The notes under the pieces: generated by a model
Seen by the model: only the letters and a program-made list of their open reading frames with translations
Told to the model about the DNA's origin: nothing
The model's database searches: none
Program-made: the position numbers and the translations under genes
Shown here: positions 1-8,318 of the stretch, in pieces
Layout of the letters: the number at the start of each line of letters is the position of its first letter
Numbering within the stretch: the stretch's first letter is position 1
From: Pseudomarimonas arenosa
GTDB taxonomy: Bacteria > Pseudomonadota > Gammaproteobacteria > Xanthomonadales > Xanthomonadaceae
Assembly (NCBI RefSeq): GCF_014841215.1
Contig: NZ_JACYTR010000007.1
Span: 1 to 64,000 of the forward strand
Length of the DNA stretch: 64,000 nucleotides
Direction: 5' to 3'

Positions 1-119
1 TTCCTCACCCGTCCGCCACTCGCCACCCATGGAGCAAGCTCCACTGTGCTGCCGTTCGACTTGCATGTGTTAGGCATGCCGCCAGCGTTCAATCTGAGCC
101 AGGATCAAACTCTTCAGTT
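1..119 (-). rRNA. rrs: 16S ribosomal RNA, 5' end only (partial)
   Basis: The reverse complement contains the universal 16S start region (GAGTTTGATCCTGGCTCAG) followed by GAACGCTGGCGGCATGCC and the conserved GTGGCGAGTGGCGGACGGG near the window edge. The gene reads leftwards and is cut by the window start. The mature 5' end is placed near 119, by comparison with the usual AACUGAAGAGUUUG start. The short first variable loop (GGAGCTTGCTCC flanked by GCAGCACAG and TGGGTGGCGAG) resembles Xanthomonadaceae 16S. This is the main basis for the taxonomic guess. The exact end is uncertain by a few bases. Confidence 0.97.
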
Positions 120-128
120 AAAACTTAC

Positions 129-146
129 AAGAACCCGAAGGCTCTT
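129..146 (-). other. rRNA leader hairpin 1, UUCG tetraloop
   Basis: On the transcribed (minus) strand this reads AAGAGCC-UUCG-GGUUCUU: a 7-bp stem with one G-U pair closed by a C(UUCG)G tetraloop. It lies just upstream of the mature 16S 5' end. It is the nearest of three similar hairpins in this leader. A role in rRNA folding or processing is inference. Confidence 0.75.
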
Positions 147-214
147 TATTCATTTAGCACTGCAGAAGTCCGACCCAAGCGTCGCTGACTACTAAAATCA
201 ATTGACTCTTAGGT

Positions 215-234
215 GTCCAACCCGAAGGTTGAAC
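215..234 (-). other. rRNA leader hairpin 2, UUCG tetraloop
   Basis: On the minus strand this is GUUCAACC-UUCG-GGUUGGAC, an 8-bp stem with one wobble pair and a C(UUCG)G loop. It is separated from hairpin 3 by only two bases, so the two probably stack as a tandem element in the pre-rRNA. Confidence 0.75.
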
Positions 235-236
235 TC

Positions 237-256
237 ACTCAGCCCGAAGGCTAAGT
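237..256 (-). other. rRNA leader hairpin 3, UUCG tetraloop
   Basis: On the minus strand this is ACUUAGCC-UUCG-GGCUGAGU, an 8-bp stem with one U-G pair and the same C(UUCG)G loop. The arms differ from those of hairpins 1 and 2 while pairing is kept. That points to conserved structure rather than copied sequence. Confidence 0.75.
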
Positions 257-323
257 CTTGGACGTTCTGCAAGATGGACTTCTCACCCATCCGCAGACGC
301 CCGCACAAGTCACCTGCGCACAC

Positions 324-334
324 TGTCAAAGATC
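324..334 (-). promoter_or_regulatory. boxA-like rRNA antitermination site
   Basis: The minus strand reads GATCTTTGACA, close to the rRNA boxA consensus (TGCTCTTTAACA). It sits in the leader between the putative promoter and 16S, where the Nus factor antitermination site is expected. The assignment rests on sequence similarity and position only. Confidence 0.6.
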
Positions 335-484
335 TCGCGAATTCGGCCTCAGCGCCTCTTCGCTTTCCGTCGAACGTTTCGTCCAACCGAGCCGCACATC
401 TTACACCGTTTTCCAAGTCCGTCAACATCTTTTTTCGAACTTTTCTTCCCGGCCCGTAGACAGCGACGCGTCTGCGGGGGGCGA

Positions 485-513
485 ATTATGCATAGTTCGA
501 TAGCGGTTGTGAA
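485..513 (-). promoter_or_regulatory. Putative rrn promoter with GC-rich discriminator
   Basis: On the minus strand a -35 box TTCACA (508-513) and a -10 box CATAAT (485-490) are separated by exactly 17 bases. The -10 box is followed by TCGCCCCCCGC, a very GC-rich discriminator typical of rRNA promoters under stringent (ppGpp/DksA) control. Transcription would start near 478 and run through the leader into 16S. The bases from 120 to 588 hold no gene, only this promoter, the leader elements listed above and the start region of the divergent DUF192 gene. Confidence 0.7.
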
Positions 514-588
514 TAGGGTGAGCGCGATAAGATTCGCTGTCGATTTCAGGATTTGTTCATGCGTCCTCCAACACAGAGGCATCAAGCA

Positions 589-1074
589 ATGAAAGCACTT
601 AGCATAGTGTTTGGTTTTGCCATCACGGCCACGGCAAGCGCATCCACGGCGGGTGACGCGCTGCCCAAAGCGGTTATCGGCTTGGGAGGCGCACACTTCA
701 AAGTGGAGCTGGCGCTCGACGATGCCAGCAGAATGCGCGGGCTCATGTTTCGCGAGTCGATGTCTGAGGACCATGGCATGCTGTTCGTGTTCGATCGCGC
801 AGAGCCTCAGGCCTTTTGGATGCGCAACACGCGCATTCCGCTCGACATCATCTATTTTGGTGCTGATGCGCGGGTCGTCTCCATCAGTGCCGACACTCCG
901 CCATGCAAGACCTCGCAATGCCCGTCTTACCCGAGCGCAGGAGCGGCGCGTTTCGTGGTCGAGTTGAATGCCGGCACTAGCTCGCGCCTGGCACTGACCA
1001 AAGGCAGTGCCTTGTGTATAGTCGGGGAAAGCAAGTTCGCAATCCCGTCCTGTGCCTCCGGGCGAGCCAATTGA
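589..1074 (+). CDS. DUF192 family exported protein
   Basis: This encodes about 161 residues of the DUF192 family, small proteins with an uncharacterised compact beta fold. A signal peptide is visible at the N-terminus (MKALSIVFGFAITATASAS), so the protein is probably periplasmic. The core has the family hallmarks: an RGLMFRE segment, a GMLFVFD segment, the FWMRNTRIPLDIIYF block, and a late ELNAG segment. The ATG at 589 is chosen because AGAGG lies 9 bases upstream and because it puts the signal sequence first. An ATG at 559 would add ten uninformative residues. The gene is divergent from the rRNA operon. Its function is unknown. Confidence 0.88.
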   Translation: MKALSIVFGFAITATASASTAGDALPKAVIGLGGAHFKVELALDDASRMRGLMFRESMSEDHGMLFVFDRAEPQAFWMRNTRIPLDIIYFGADARVVSISADTPPCKTSQCPSYPSAGAARFVVELNAGTSSRLALTKGSALCIVGESKFAIPSCASGRAN

Positions 1075-1104
1075 AGACCAGCACCGCGCCCCCATACTGT
1101 TCCT

Positions 1105-1935
1105 ATGGAAGATCGAGTGCCCGCCATGAACGCTGCTGCAGAAACGGATGTCGAACTGGTTCCGGCGCTGGTGGATGTGGCGCGCGACGAGTATCCCGAT
1201 CTGGATGTGAGCGGGCTGCTGTCGCAGGTCCGCGAGCTGGCGCTGCAAGCGGCTGATCGTTGCTCGAATATCGAATCGACCAGCCAGAAGGTTCAAACGC
1301 TGAACCAGTTCCTGTTCGTCGAATGTGGATTCAAGGGCAACCACGACGAGTTCTACGATCCGCGCAACTGCTATATCAATGAGGTCATGGAACGCCGACT
1401 GGGCATTCCGATTTCTCTGGCCGTGCTGCAATTGGAGTGCGCCCGCGCATGCGACCTCGCCCTGGAGGGCGTGTCATTCCCCGGGCACTTCCTGGTAAGA
1501 GTACCGATGGACGGCGGCCTTCTGGTGATGGATCCATTTCACCGCGGCCGGCCGATGGATGTCGATGAGCTTCGCCAGCGGGCTCGTCCGCACATGGGCG
1601 ACCGCGACATCGATGATCAACAACTGCTTAACCTACTTTCGCCGGCCAGCAACCGCGCCATCGTTGCCAGAATCCTGCGCAATCTGAAAGGCGTCTATAC
1701 CGAACAGGAAGATTTCGCTCGTGCGCTGCGTTGCGCCGACCGCCTGATCCGCTTCGATGCGAGCCAAGCCGAGGATTGGCGCGATCGCGGCCTGCTTTAT
1801 CTGCAGCTCGGTGTCGGCCAGCGCGCTGGGGAAGACTTGGCCCGCTATCTGCAGTTGCGCCCGGATGCCGGTGACGCCGATGCGGTGCGGGAGGCCATGA
1901 TCGACGCCGCCAAGTCCCGGGTTACTCGACACTAG
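1105..1935 (+). CDS. SirB1-family transglutaminase-like/TPR protein
   Basis: This 276-residue protein matches the SirB1 family (Transglut_core2 followed by a tetratricopeptide-like C-terminal part). The signature block reads YINEVMERRLGIPISLAVLQLE, broken across residues of the central domain, and is followed by SFPGHFLVRV. The last 90 residues carry alternating helices with an ALRCADRLIRFD and YLQLGVGQRAGEDLARYLQL pattern typical of TPR repeats. I see no clear catalytic Cys-His-Asp triad, as is usual for SirB1. A start at 1126 is also possible because neither ATG has a strong ribosome-binding site. The gene is in the same direction as DUF192, 30 bases downstream. The molecular role is unknown. 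Confidence 0.85.
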   Translation: MEDRVPAMNAAAETDVELVPALVDVARDEYPDLDVSGLLSQVRELALQAADRCSNIESTSQKVQTLNQFLFVECGFKGNHDEFYDPRNCYINEVMERRLGIPISLAVLQLECARACDLALEGVSFPGHFLVRVPMDGGLLVMDPFHRGRPMDVDELRQRARPHMGDRDIDDQQLLNLLSPASNRAIVARILRNLKGVYTEQEDFARALRCADRLIRFDASQAEDWRDRGLLYLQLGVGQRAGEDLARYLQLRPDAGDADAVREAMIDAAKSRVTRH

Positions 1936-1947
1936 CCGGTCGCGGCA

Positions 1948-2142
1948 TCAACCCACTTCGACCATTTCAAAGTCTTCCTTGCCGACACCGCAATCCGGGC
2001 AGGTCCAGGTGTCCGGTACCTCGTCCCAACGCGTGCCGGGAGCAATACCCTCTTCCGGCAAACCATCGCGCTCGTTGTAAATGAAGCCGCATACCACACA
2101 CATCCAGGTGCGATACTCGGTGGAGACGGCGATGCTGCTCAT
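1948..2142 (-). CDS. Rubredoxin
   Basis: This is a small iron-only electron carrier of about 64 residues. Two pairs of iron-ligating cysteines are visible: CVVCG near the start and CPDCG near the end, with the conserved aromatic-rich spacer containing YNE, GIAPGT, W and PDTWTCP. This is the classical single-domain rubredoxin pattern. The ATG at 2142 is preferred. The longer frame to 2163 begins with TTG and adds seven residues that the family does not have. It is divergent from thiE and convergent with the SirB1 gene. Its redox partner is not encoded nearby. Confidence 0.95.
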   Translation of the reverse strand: MSSIAVSTEYRTWMCVVCGFIYNERDGLPEEGIAPGTRWDEVPDTWTCPDCGVGKEDFEMVEVG

Positions 2143-2203
2143 GGAGATTCCAGACTGGGACAATGGCGCCGGATTTTCCCATCTGTTGACCAGTTAGCCA
2201 ACC

Positions 2204-2842
2204 ATGGATCGACCCTGCTCCCGAAAGCTGCCCGCCGGGCTGTACGCAATTACGCCGGAACATCTGTTCGGTGAGGCCCTGTATCGAGCCGTCGCTGTGG
2301 TGCTGGGCGCCGGCATCACCGTGTTGCAATATCGACCCAAGAGGGTGGGTGCCGACCAGCGGCGTGCCGACGCCGGTCGCTTGGTAGCGCTGTGCCGCGC
2401 GCATGGCGTATGCAGCATCATCAATGATGACCCACAGCTGGCCGCCGAGGCCGGGGCCGATGGCGTACATCTGGGCGAGCACGATGGCTCGATCGCTGCA
2501 GCGCGCAAACTGTTGGGCCTGCAGTCGATCATCGGCGTCTCCTGTTATGACGAGTGGCATCGAGTTGAGAGCGCCGTCTCTGAAGGCGCCGACTATCTGG
2601 CGCTGGGCGCGTTCTTCCCCAGTCGCAGTAAGCAGACGCAGCGTCGAGCGAGCCTGGAATTGCTGCAACGTACGGCGCGCTTTCCGTTGCCTGTCGTGGC
2701 GATTGGCGGCATTCGAGAGGACAATGCGGCGCCCTTGATCGCCGCTGGAGCTCACGGCATCGCGGTGATCGATGCTTTGTGGAGCGCGGACGATCCAGCG
2801 GCGAGTGCAGCGGCGTTTGCCCGTCTGTTTGCGCCGCGCTGA
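2204..2842 (+). CDS. thiE: Thiamine-phosphate synthase
   Basis: ThiE joins HMP-PP and the thiazole phosphate to give thiamine monophosphate in the cytoplasm. The 212-residue product has the TIM-barrel motifs of the family: LYAITPE at the start, TVLQYRPK at strand 2, the IINDD metal/pyrophosphate-binding segment, GADGVHLGE, IIGVSCY, ALGAFFPSRSK and the phosphate-binding VVAIGGI. Length is normal. It precedes hemL by 33 bases in the same direction, so the two may be co-transcribed. The upstream gap to the divergent rubredoxin gene is only about 60 bases, too short for a TPP riboswitch. Confidence 0.95.
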   Translation: MDRPCSRKLPAGLYAITPEHLFGEALYRAVAVVLGAGITVLQYRPKRVGADQRRADAGRLVALCRAHGVCSIINDDPQLAAEAGADGVHLGEHDGSIAAARKLLGLQSIIGVSCYDEWHRVESAVSEGADYLALGAFFPSRSKQTQRRASLELLQRTARFPLPVVAIGGIREDNAAPLIAAGAHGIAVIDALWSADDPAASAAAFARLFAPR

Positions 2843-2875
2843 GCTGATTCACCTTTCATCAATCTGGAATTCAAC

Positions 2876-4159
2876 ATGACCGATAGCAATGCCTCCCTGT
2901 TCGCGCGCGCGCTGGAACGACTGCCCGGCGGCGTCAATTCGCCGGTTCGCGCATTCAAATCGGTGGGTGGTCAGCCGTTCTTCGCGGCCCGCGCAGAAGG
3001 CGCCTATCTGTGGGATGTGGAGGGCAAGCGCTACATCGACTACATCGGCTCCTGGGGACCGATGATTGCCGGACACGCCCATCCCGAGGTGATCAGCGCG
3101 GTCCTGGAAACGGCCAAGGCCGGCCTGTCATTCGGCGTTCCGAATGCACTTGAGGTCGACATGGCCGAAACCCTGTGTCGATTGATCCCCAGTTGCGAAG
3201 TGGTCCGCATGGTTAACAGCGGTACCGAGGCAACACTTTCCGCCATTCGACTGGCACGCGGCGCTACCGGGCGCAGCAAGATCGTCAAGTTTGAGGGTTG
3301 CTACCACGGCCACGGCGACTCCTTTCTGGTCAAGGCCGGCTCAGGTGCACTCACCCTCGGCCTGCCCGACTCGCCCGGAGTGCCCTCTCCTCTGGCCGAC
3401 CTCACTTTGACCCTGCCGTTCAATGACTTTGATGCCGCGGCTGCGCTGTTCGAGCAGCAGGGCCAGGAGATTGCCGGACTGATCGTTGAGCCGATCGTCG
3501 GCAATGCCAACTGCATTCTGCCGGCCGAAGGCTTCCTGCAGCACCTGCGCCAGCTGTGCTCCGAGCACGGTGCGCTGCTGATTTTTGACGAAGTGATGAC
3601 CGGGTTTCGAGTAGCCCTGGGCGGTGCGCAGCAGCGCTATGGAGTCAGGCCTGATCTCAGCACTTTCGGCAAGATCATCGGCGGTGGTATGCCGGTGGGC
3701 GCATACGGCGGTCGAGCGGACCTGATGCGTCAGATCGCACCGGCTGGGCCGATCTATCAGGCGGGTACGCTGTCGGGCAATCCGGTAGCGATGGCGGCGG
3801 GTCTGGCCACGCTGCGCCTGATCCAGCGCGACGGGTTCTACGATCAGCTCGAACAGTCGACCCATTATCTGTGCGACGGTCTGGAAGCGGCTGCGAAACA
3901 GGCCGGCATTCCGTTCACCACAACACGTAGTTGCGCCATGTTCGGTCTATACTTCTGCGCTGGCCCGATCGGCAGCTATGCCGACGCCAAGGCCAGCGAC
4001 GCCGACCGCTTCCGCCAGTTCTTTCACGGCATGCTGGAACAGGGTGTGTACTGGGCACCGTCGGCGTTCGAGGCCGCCTTTCTTTCGGCAGCGCACTCGC
4101 GAGCCGACCTCGATTTCACCATAGACGCCGCCGCACGTGTTTTCGGCACGCTCGACTGA
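2876..4159 (+). CDS. hemL: Glutamate-1-semialdehyde 2,1-aminomutase
   Basis: HemL is a PLP enzyme of the C5 haem pathway and makes 5-aminolevulinate from glutamate-1-semialdehyde. The 427-residue length is standard. Visible motifs are [12 protein letters not shown] at the N-terminus, [15 protein letters not shown], the [19 protein letters not shown] loop (given here within the limit), [11 protein letters not shown], and the PLP lysine in [18 protein letters not shown]. The ATG at 2876 fits the conserved family start. Its stop codon overlaps the start of the downstream K+ channel gene (TGATG), which implies translational coupling. Confidence 0.98.
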   Translation: MTDSNASLFARALERLPGGVNSPVRAFKSVGGQPFFAARAEGAYLWDVEGKRYIDYIGSWGPMIAGHAHPEVISAVLETAKAGLSFGVPNALEVDMAETLCRLIPSCEVVRMVNSGTEATLSAIRLARGATGRSKIVKFEGCYHGHGDSFLVKAGSGALTLGLPDSPGVPSPLADLTLTLPFNDFDAAAALFEQQGQEIAGLIVEPIVGNANCILPAEGFLQHLRQLCSEHGALLIFDEVMTGFRVALGGAQQRYGVRPDLSTFGKIIGGGMPVGAYGGRADLMRQIAPAGPIYQAGTLSGNPVAMAAGLATLRLIQRDGFYDQLEQSTHYLCDGLEAAAKQAGIPFTTTRSCAMFGLYFCAGPIGSYADAKASDADRFRQFFHGMLEQGVYWAPSAFEAAFLSAAHSRADLDFTIDAAARVFGTLD

Positions 4160-5001
4160 TGAGCAGACACTGGCCGCCCCCTCCGGCTGAGGCGCAGAAC
4201 AACTGGCGCGAGAAAACCTATCGGGTGATCTTCGGCCACGACACGCCGGCGGGGCGCGGTTTCGACCTGCTGTTGATGTTGGTGATCCTGCTCAGCATCC
4301 TGGTCGCGGTGCTGGACAGTGTGCAGGATCTGCATCAGCGTTTCGGCACCCTGCTGTACGCCCTGGAATGGGGCTTCACCGTGGTGTTCACCATCGAGTA
4401 CGTGCTGCGACTGTTGATCGTGCGACGCCCGATCCGCTATGCCTTGAGCTTCTACGGCATCATCGATCTGTTGGCTGTGCTGCCGACCTATCTGTCCCTG
4501 CTGTTGCCGGGCACGCAGTCGCTGCTGGTGATCCGGGTGCTGCGCCTGCTGCGTATCTTCCGCATCCTCAAGCTGGCCGAGTATCTGCGCGAAGCCGGCG
4601 TGCTGATCGCGGCGTTGCGTCGCAGCTGGCGCAAGATTTTTGTGTTTCTGTGCGTGATCCTGAGTCTGGTTACCGTATTCGGTGCCTTGATGTACGTGGT
4701 CGAAGGCCCGGAGCACGGATTCACCAGCATTCCCACCGCCATGTATTGGGCGGTGGTGACGGTATCGACGGTGGGCTTCGGCGATATCGCGCCGCAGACG
4801 ACCCTGGGGCGGATGATCACTTCGGTGCTGATCCTGATTGGCTACGGCATCATTGCCGTGCCGACCGGCATCTATACGGCCGAGCTTACCCAGGGCCTAC
4901 GCCAGCTCGACGCCAGGACTTGCGAGCAATGCCAGCAGCTGGGTCACAGCGCCGATGCGAAACACTGCCGCCGCTGTGGCGCCGCATTGCCGACCGAATA
5001 G
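4159..5001 (+). CDS. Voltage-gated-type K+ channel with C-terminal zinc ribbon
   Basis: This 280-residue inner-membrane protein has the six-helix voltage-gated cation channel layout. An S4-like helix with regularly spaced arginines (RVLRLLRIFRILK, about 126-138) precedes the pore. The pore carries the potassium selectivity filter TVGFGD at 204-209. After the last helix there is a cytoplasmic tail with two CxxC knuckles (C255, C258, C270, C273) that look like a zinc ribbon. The ATG at 4159 overlaps the hemL stop by one base. The frame is open further upstream, but those codons are hemL in another frame. Potassium selectivity follows from the filter. Gating by voltage or metal is inference. Confidence 0.92.
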   Translation: MSRHWPPPPAEAQNNWREKTYRVIFGHDTPAGRGFDLLLMLVILLSILVAVLDSVQDLHQRFGTLLYALEWGFTVVFTIEYVLRLLIVRRPIRYALSFYGIIDLLAVLPTYLSLLLPGTQSLLVIRVLRLLRIFRILKLAEYLREAGVLIAALRRSWRKIFVFLCVILSLVTVFGALMYVVEGPEHGFTSIPTAMYWAVVTVSTVGFGDIAPQTTLGRMITSVLILIGYGIIAVPTGIYTAELTQGLRQLDARTCEQCQQLGHSADAKHCRRCGAALPTE

Positions 5002-5007
5002 CGTCGC

Positions 5008-5427
5008 TCACCACCCGCCGCGGTTGGACATCGATGCCCAGGGTTCCGCTGCGGGTAGTGGGTCACCGCCCTGCAGCAACTCGATCGAAATCTGATCCGG
5101 TGAGCGTACGAAGGCCATCCGCCCGTCGCGCGGCGGCCGATTGATCTCAACACCCTGTTTCATCAGGTGACTGCACAGGGCGTAGATGTCATCTACCCGA
5201 AAGGCGAGGTGGCCGAAGTTGCGCGCGCTGCCGTAATCCTCTTCGTCCCAGTTGTGGGTCAGCTCGATTTCTGCTTCGGGGTTGTCAGGCGCACCGAGAT
5301 AGACCAGGGTGAACCGCCCTTGAGGGTACTCCTTGCGCCGCACCTCGCGCAGCCCCAGACCGTCGCAGTAGAAGCGCAGCGAGGCGTCGAGATCGCGTAC
5401 CCGAACCATGGCATGCAGATACTTCAT
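5008..5427 (-). CDS. gloA: Glyoxalase I (lactoylglutathione lyase)
   Basis: This vicinal oxygen chelate protein of 139 residues converts the methylglyoxal-glutathione hemithioacetal to S-lactoylglutathione. Metal ligands expected for GloA are visible: His5 in KYLHAMVRV, Glu in AEIELTHNW, His in FGHLAFRVDDIY and Glu in ISIELLQ. The YPQGRFTLVYLG and NRPPRDG segments are also typical of the family. It overlaps the upstream SDR gene by four bases (ATGA), so the two form an operon. The C-terminal 15 residues after ELLQGGDPLP have no clear family counterpart. Confidence 0.93.
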   Translation of the reverse strand: MKYLHAMVRVRDLDASLRFYCDGLGLREVRRKEYPQGRFTLVYLGAPDNPEAEIELTHNWDEEDYGSARNFGHLAFRVDDIYALCSHLMKQGVEINRPPRDGRMAFVRSPDQISIELLQGGDPLPAAEPWASMSNRGGW

Positions 5428-6257
5428 GACAACGCTTCATCGAGAAACAGATCGGGTATCAGCCGGGCACCAGCCTTTACTGCGTAGCGCTCAAACTCAT
5501 CGATGCCGGCTTCGCGCAGGACCTCTTCGTCGATCAGGAACTGGCCGTTAAGTCCGCCGCTGGGCCGACACAGGATGGCGTGCGCGGCGTCGGCCATGAT
5601 GGCCGGAATGCGGCAGCCGGAGAGATCCACACCCGGAATCATGTTCAGCGCATCGGTGGCGATCACCGTGCGCGGCCACAGCGCGTTGACTGCCACACCC
5701 TGCGAGCCCAGTTCGGCAGCCAGCCCCAGGGTGACAAAGCTCATCCCCATCTTGGCCAGGGTGTAGCCGACATGCGGTCCCCACCAGCGAGGATCGAGAT
5801 TGGGCGGTGGTGCCAAGGTAAGGATGTGAGGGTTGCCGGCCTTCAGCAGATGGGGCAGACAGCGTTGCGCACAAAGGAAACTGCCACGCGCGTTGACCTG
5901 CTGCATCAGATCGAAGCGTTTGATCGGCGTTTCGGCGATCCCCTTCAACCAGATCGCACTGGCGTTGTTGACCAGGATGTCGATGCCGCCGAAGCGCTCC
6001 ACGGTGGCGTCGATCGCCGACTGCACCTGATCCTCCTCGCGAATGTCGCAGCGCAAAGGCAGCGCCTGACCTCCGGCGGCTTCAATCTCGGCGGCAGCCG
6101 TGTGAATGGTGCCGGGCAACTTCGGGTTGGGCGCGCTGGATTTCGCCGCAATCGCGATATTCGCGCCGTCACGAGCGGCGCGCAAGGCTATCGCCAAGCC
6201 AATGCCGCGCGATGCGCCGGTGATGAAGAGAGTCTTGCCAGCCAAGCTAGCGGTCAT
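5424..6257 (-). CDS. Short-chain dehydrogenase, HSDL2-like
   Basis: This 277-residue NAD(P)-dependent oxidoreductase has the classical SDR features: the TGASRGIG cofactor-binding motif near residue 13, DILVNNAS, and the catalytic Tyr/Lys pair in GYTLAKMGMS. The SAPNPKLPGTIHTAAAEIEAAGG stretch (split across an insertion after the Rossmann start) and the LAPPPNLDP segment match the subgroup related to hydroxysteroid-dehydrogenase-like protein 2. There is no SCP2 lipid-binding domain, unlike animal HSDL2. It is translationally coupled to gloA downstream. The substrate is unknown. A carbonyl or fatty-acyl substrate would be a guess. Confidence 0.9.
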   Translation of the reverse strand: MTASLAGKTLFITGASRGIGLAIALRAARDGANIAIAAKSSAPNPKLPGTIHTAAAEIEAAGGQALPLRCDIREEDQVQSAIDATVERFGGIDILVNNASAIWLKGIAETPIKRFDLMQQVNARGSFLCAQRCLPHLLKAGNPHILTLAPPPNLDPRWWGPHVGYTLAKMGMSFVTLGLAAELGSQGVAVNALWPRTVIATDALNMIPGVDLSGCRIPAIMADAAHAILCRPSGGLNGQFLIDEEVLREAGIDEFERYAVKAGARLIPDLFLDEALS

Positions 6258-6392
6258 GTTCTGTTCCTTCGCGAGCGGCCCTACAGCTTAGCGCGAGGTA
6301 CTCAGCTAAGCTGCACTCCCTTTGGCTTCTACGCTCAACGTGCCGCGCGCTCAATGCCCCTGCCCTGTGCCCTCCACTGAGCTGCTGCCGCC

Positions 6393-8318
6393 ATGCTGTC
6401 GGTAGAGTCGGTAGTTGCCTGGGCCACCCAGCACCCGATACTGGCCGGGGGTCTGGTTTTCCTGATCGCCTTTGTCGATGCTCTGCTGATCGTGGGCGCC
6501 GTGGTTCCGGCCATTCCCTTGCTGTTTGCGCTGGGTACGCTGATCGGTCTCAACGTACTGGAACCGATCTCCACCTTGACGTTGGCGGCCTTCGGCGCTT
6601 TTTGCGGTGATGGGATTTCATACTTGATCGGCCGTCGCTACGGCACACGACTGTCCGGCATCTGGCCGTTTTCGCGCTATCCAGGGTGGCTGGCCTCAGG
6701 CCAGGAGGTGTTTGACCGCCACGGCAGCAAGGGCATATTCATCGGCCGCTTCGTCGGCGCGATTCGACCCTTCGTACCGGCCATCGCCGGCATGCTGCGT
6801 CTACCGCCGACACGTTACACATTGGCCAGCGCATTGGCCGCATCGGTCTGGTCGGTCGTCTTTATCGCCCCCGGCTGGCTGTTCGGCAGTGTATGGCAGC
6901 AATTGGAGGCTGTGGCAGGCCCCTTGCTGATCATCCTGCTTGGTAGCGCTACCGTGCTGCTGGCCGTGGTCTACCTCGGTCAACGCATCTATCGCTGGGC
7001 CGCGCCACGCGGAACGCTATGGGTGGAACGTGCGCTGGCCTGGTCGCGAGCGCACCCTCAGTTCGGGCGACTGACCCGCGGACTGGTCGATCCAACGGCG
7101 CCGGAATCCACCAGTCTGGTGTTGCTGGCGCTGATTCTGCTGGCGCTGCTGGCGGGCGCTGGAGTATTGCTACTTAACCAGCAATGGCAGCAGGAGTTCG
7201 ACCCCAGCTTCTGGCGCAGTCTGCGCAGCCCTTGGTCGGATGTCGTCGTGCAACCGATGCTGTCACTGGCCGATCCGCTGTTGCTCGCCGGACTAGTGAG
7301 CACCGGGGTGCTGTGGTCGATTTGGCGGCGCTCGACCCAGGGCATCGCACATTGGCTGGCAGCAGCCGCAGTCGGGCTGCTGATCGACGCCTGCAGCGCC
7401 GCACTATGGATCGCCGACGAACGCAGCGCCTGGCACTGGCCACTGCCGGCATGTCTGGCCAGCGTGGGGAGTCTCAGCGCCATCATCGTCGCCCGCGAAT
7501 CTCGGCAGCGCTATGCCGCCCGCCCCTACATGCTCAGCAGTGCCTGGGTGGCTTTGTACGGCTTTGCACTGCTGTATTTCGGCCTGGCCCAATCGAGCCA
7601 GACGGTATTTGGCGTGGCCTTGGGCAGCACCTGGGGCATGGCCCTGGGCATCGCCTATCGCCGCCACAGCCTGGCGGCGCCAGGAATTCCGCGCTTCGCC
7701 AAGCTGGCCGGCGTGGCCCTGATGGCGCTGTTCGCATTCACTGTGATCAATGAGTGGTCGGCCACTCGTCACCGCCAGCAGCTGGCTACGCATACGCTGG
7801 GCATGGATCGGCCCAGCTGGTGGCAGCCAACGGCCGCCGCCTTGCCCAGCGCGACCGGCAAGCCTCACCCCGGCCCCGAACTGCTTTACGCCGGCCCGCT
7901 CGAGTCGTTGCAATCTGCCTTGAATGATGGCGGCTGGTACCAGCTCGGCGCTGCAAAATGGAGCGATCCCCTGCAATTGCTGAATGCCGACCTCAAGCCC
8001 AGCGACCTGCCGATCATGCCGCTGGCGCGCGATGGCTATGGCGAACTGGCGCGCTGGGAACGCGTCTCCAGCGAAAGCCGGCGGGAAGTGATGCTGCTCT
8101 GGCCAAGCCGCTGGACGCTCGATGACGGCAGACCGGTTTTCCGGTTGCAGGTGGTACCGCATCGACTGGCCAGGTTTCGAGGCGGACTGAGAATCTGGTT
8201 GCCGGACCCGGCGTCCGAGATCAACACGCAGAAGACACTGGCCTCACTGGCGCCGCCTCTGCAGGCGCTGCAGACCGCCGCAGACTGGCGGCTGCAACCC
8301 ACGTCTACTCGCGAGTAA
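6393..8318 (+). CDS. DedA / degenerate PAP2 / LssY-C membrane fusion protein
   Basis: This is a 641-residue inner-membrane protein with three parts. Residues 1-200 are a DedA (SNARE-associated) domain with GDGISYLIGRRYG and FIGRFVGAIRPFVPAIAG, a family linked to phospholipid flipping. Residues about 245-455 are polytopic and align in position with PAP2 phosphatases. However, the PSGH signature is replaced by a segment reading RPYML, and no SRxxxxxH is found, so this domain looks catalytically dead. Residues about 485-641 resemble the soluble LssY C-terminal domain (GWYQLGAAKW, VFRLQVVPHRLARFRGGLRIW). The 3' end overlaps the convergent Lon-domain gene by 14 bases. A lipid-handling role is inferred from the family. 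Confidence 0.85.
   Translation: MLSVESVVAWATQHPILAGGLVFLIAFVDALLIVGAVVPAIPLLFALGTLIGLNVLEPISTLTLAAFGAFCGDGISYLIGRRYGTRLSGIWPFSRYPGWLASGQEVFDRHGSKGIFIGRFVGAIRPFVPAIAGMLRLPPTRYTLASALAASVWSVVFIAPGWLFGSVWQQLEAVAGPLLIILLGSATVLLAVVYLGQRIYRWAAPRGTLWVERALAWSRAHPQFGRLTRGLVDPTAPESTSLVLLALILLALLAGAGVLLLNQQWQQEFDPSFWRSLRSPWSDVVVQPMLSLADPLLLAGLVSTGVLWSIWRRSTQGIAHWLAAAAVGLLIDACSAALWIADERSAWHWPLPACLASVGSLSAIIVARESRQRYAARPYMLSSAWVALYGFALLYFGLAQSSQTVFGVALGSTWGMALGIAYRRHSLAAPGIPRFAKLAGVALMALFAFTVINEWSATRHRQQLATHTLGMDRPSWWQPTAAALPSATGKPHPGPELLYAGPLESLQSALNDGGWYQLGAAKWSDPLQLLNADLKPSDLPIMPLARDGYGELARWERVSSESRREVMLLWPSRWTLDDGRPVFRLQVVPHRLARFRGGLRIWLPDPASEINTQKTLASLAPPLQALQTAADWRLQPTSTRE

Noticed and set aside
349-1431. 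Long minus-strand open frame (360 codons) opposite DUF192 and SirB1
   Set aside because: It is antisense to two recognisable genes and has a low-complexity Arg/His-rich product. GC-rich genomes commonly give such shadows.
2143-2203. TPP riboswitch upstream of thiE
   Set aside because: The gap to the divergent rubredoxin gene is about 60 bases, too short, and lacks the conserved TPP-box sequences.
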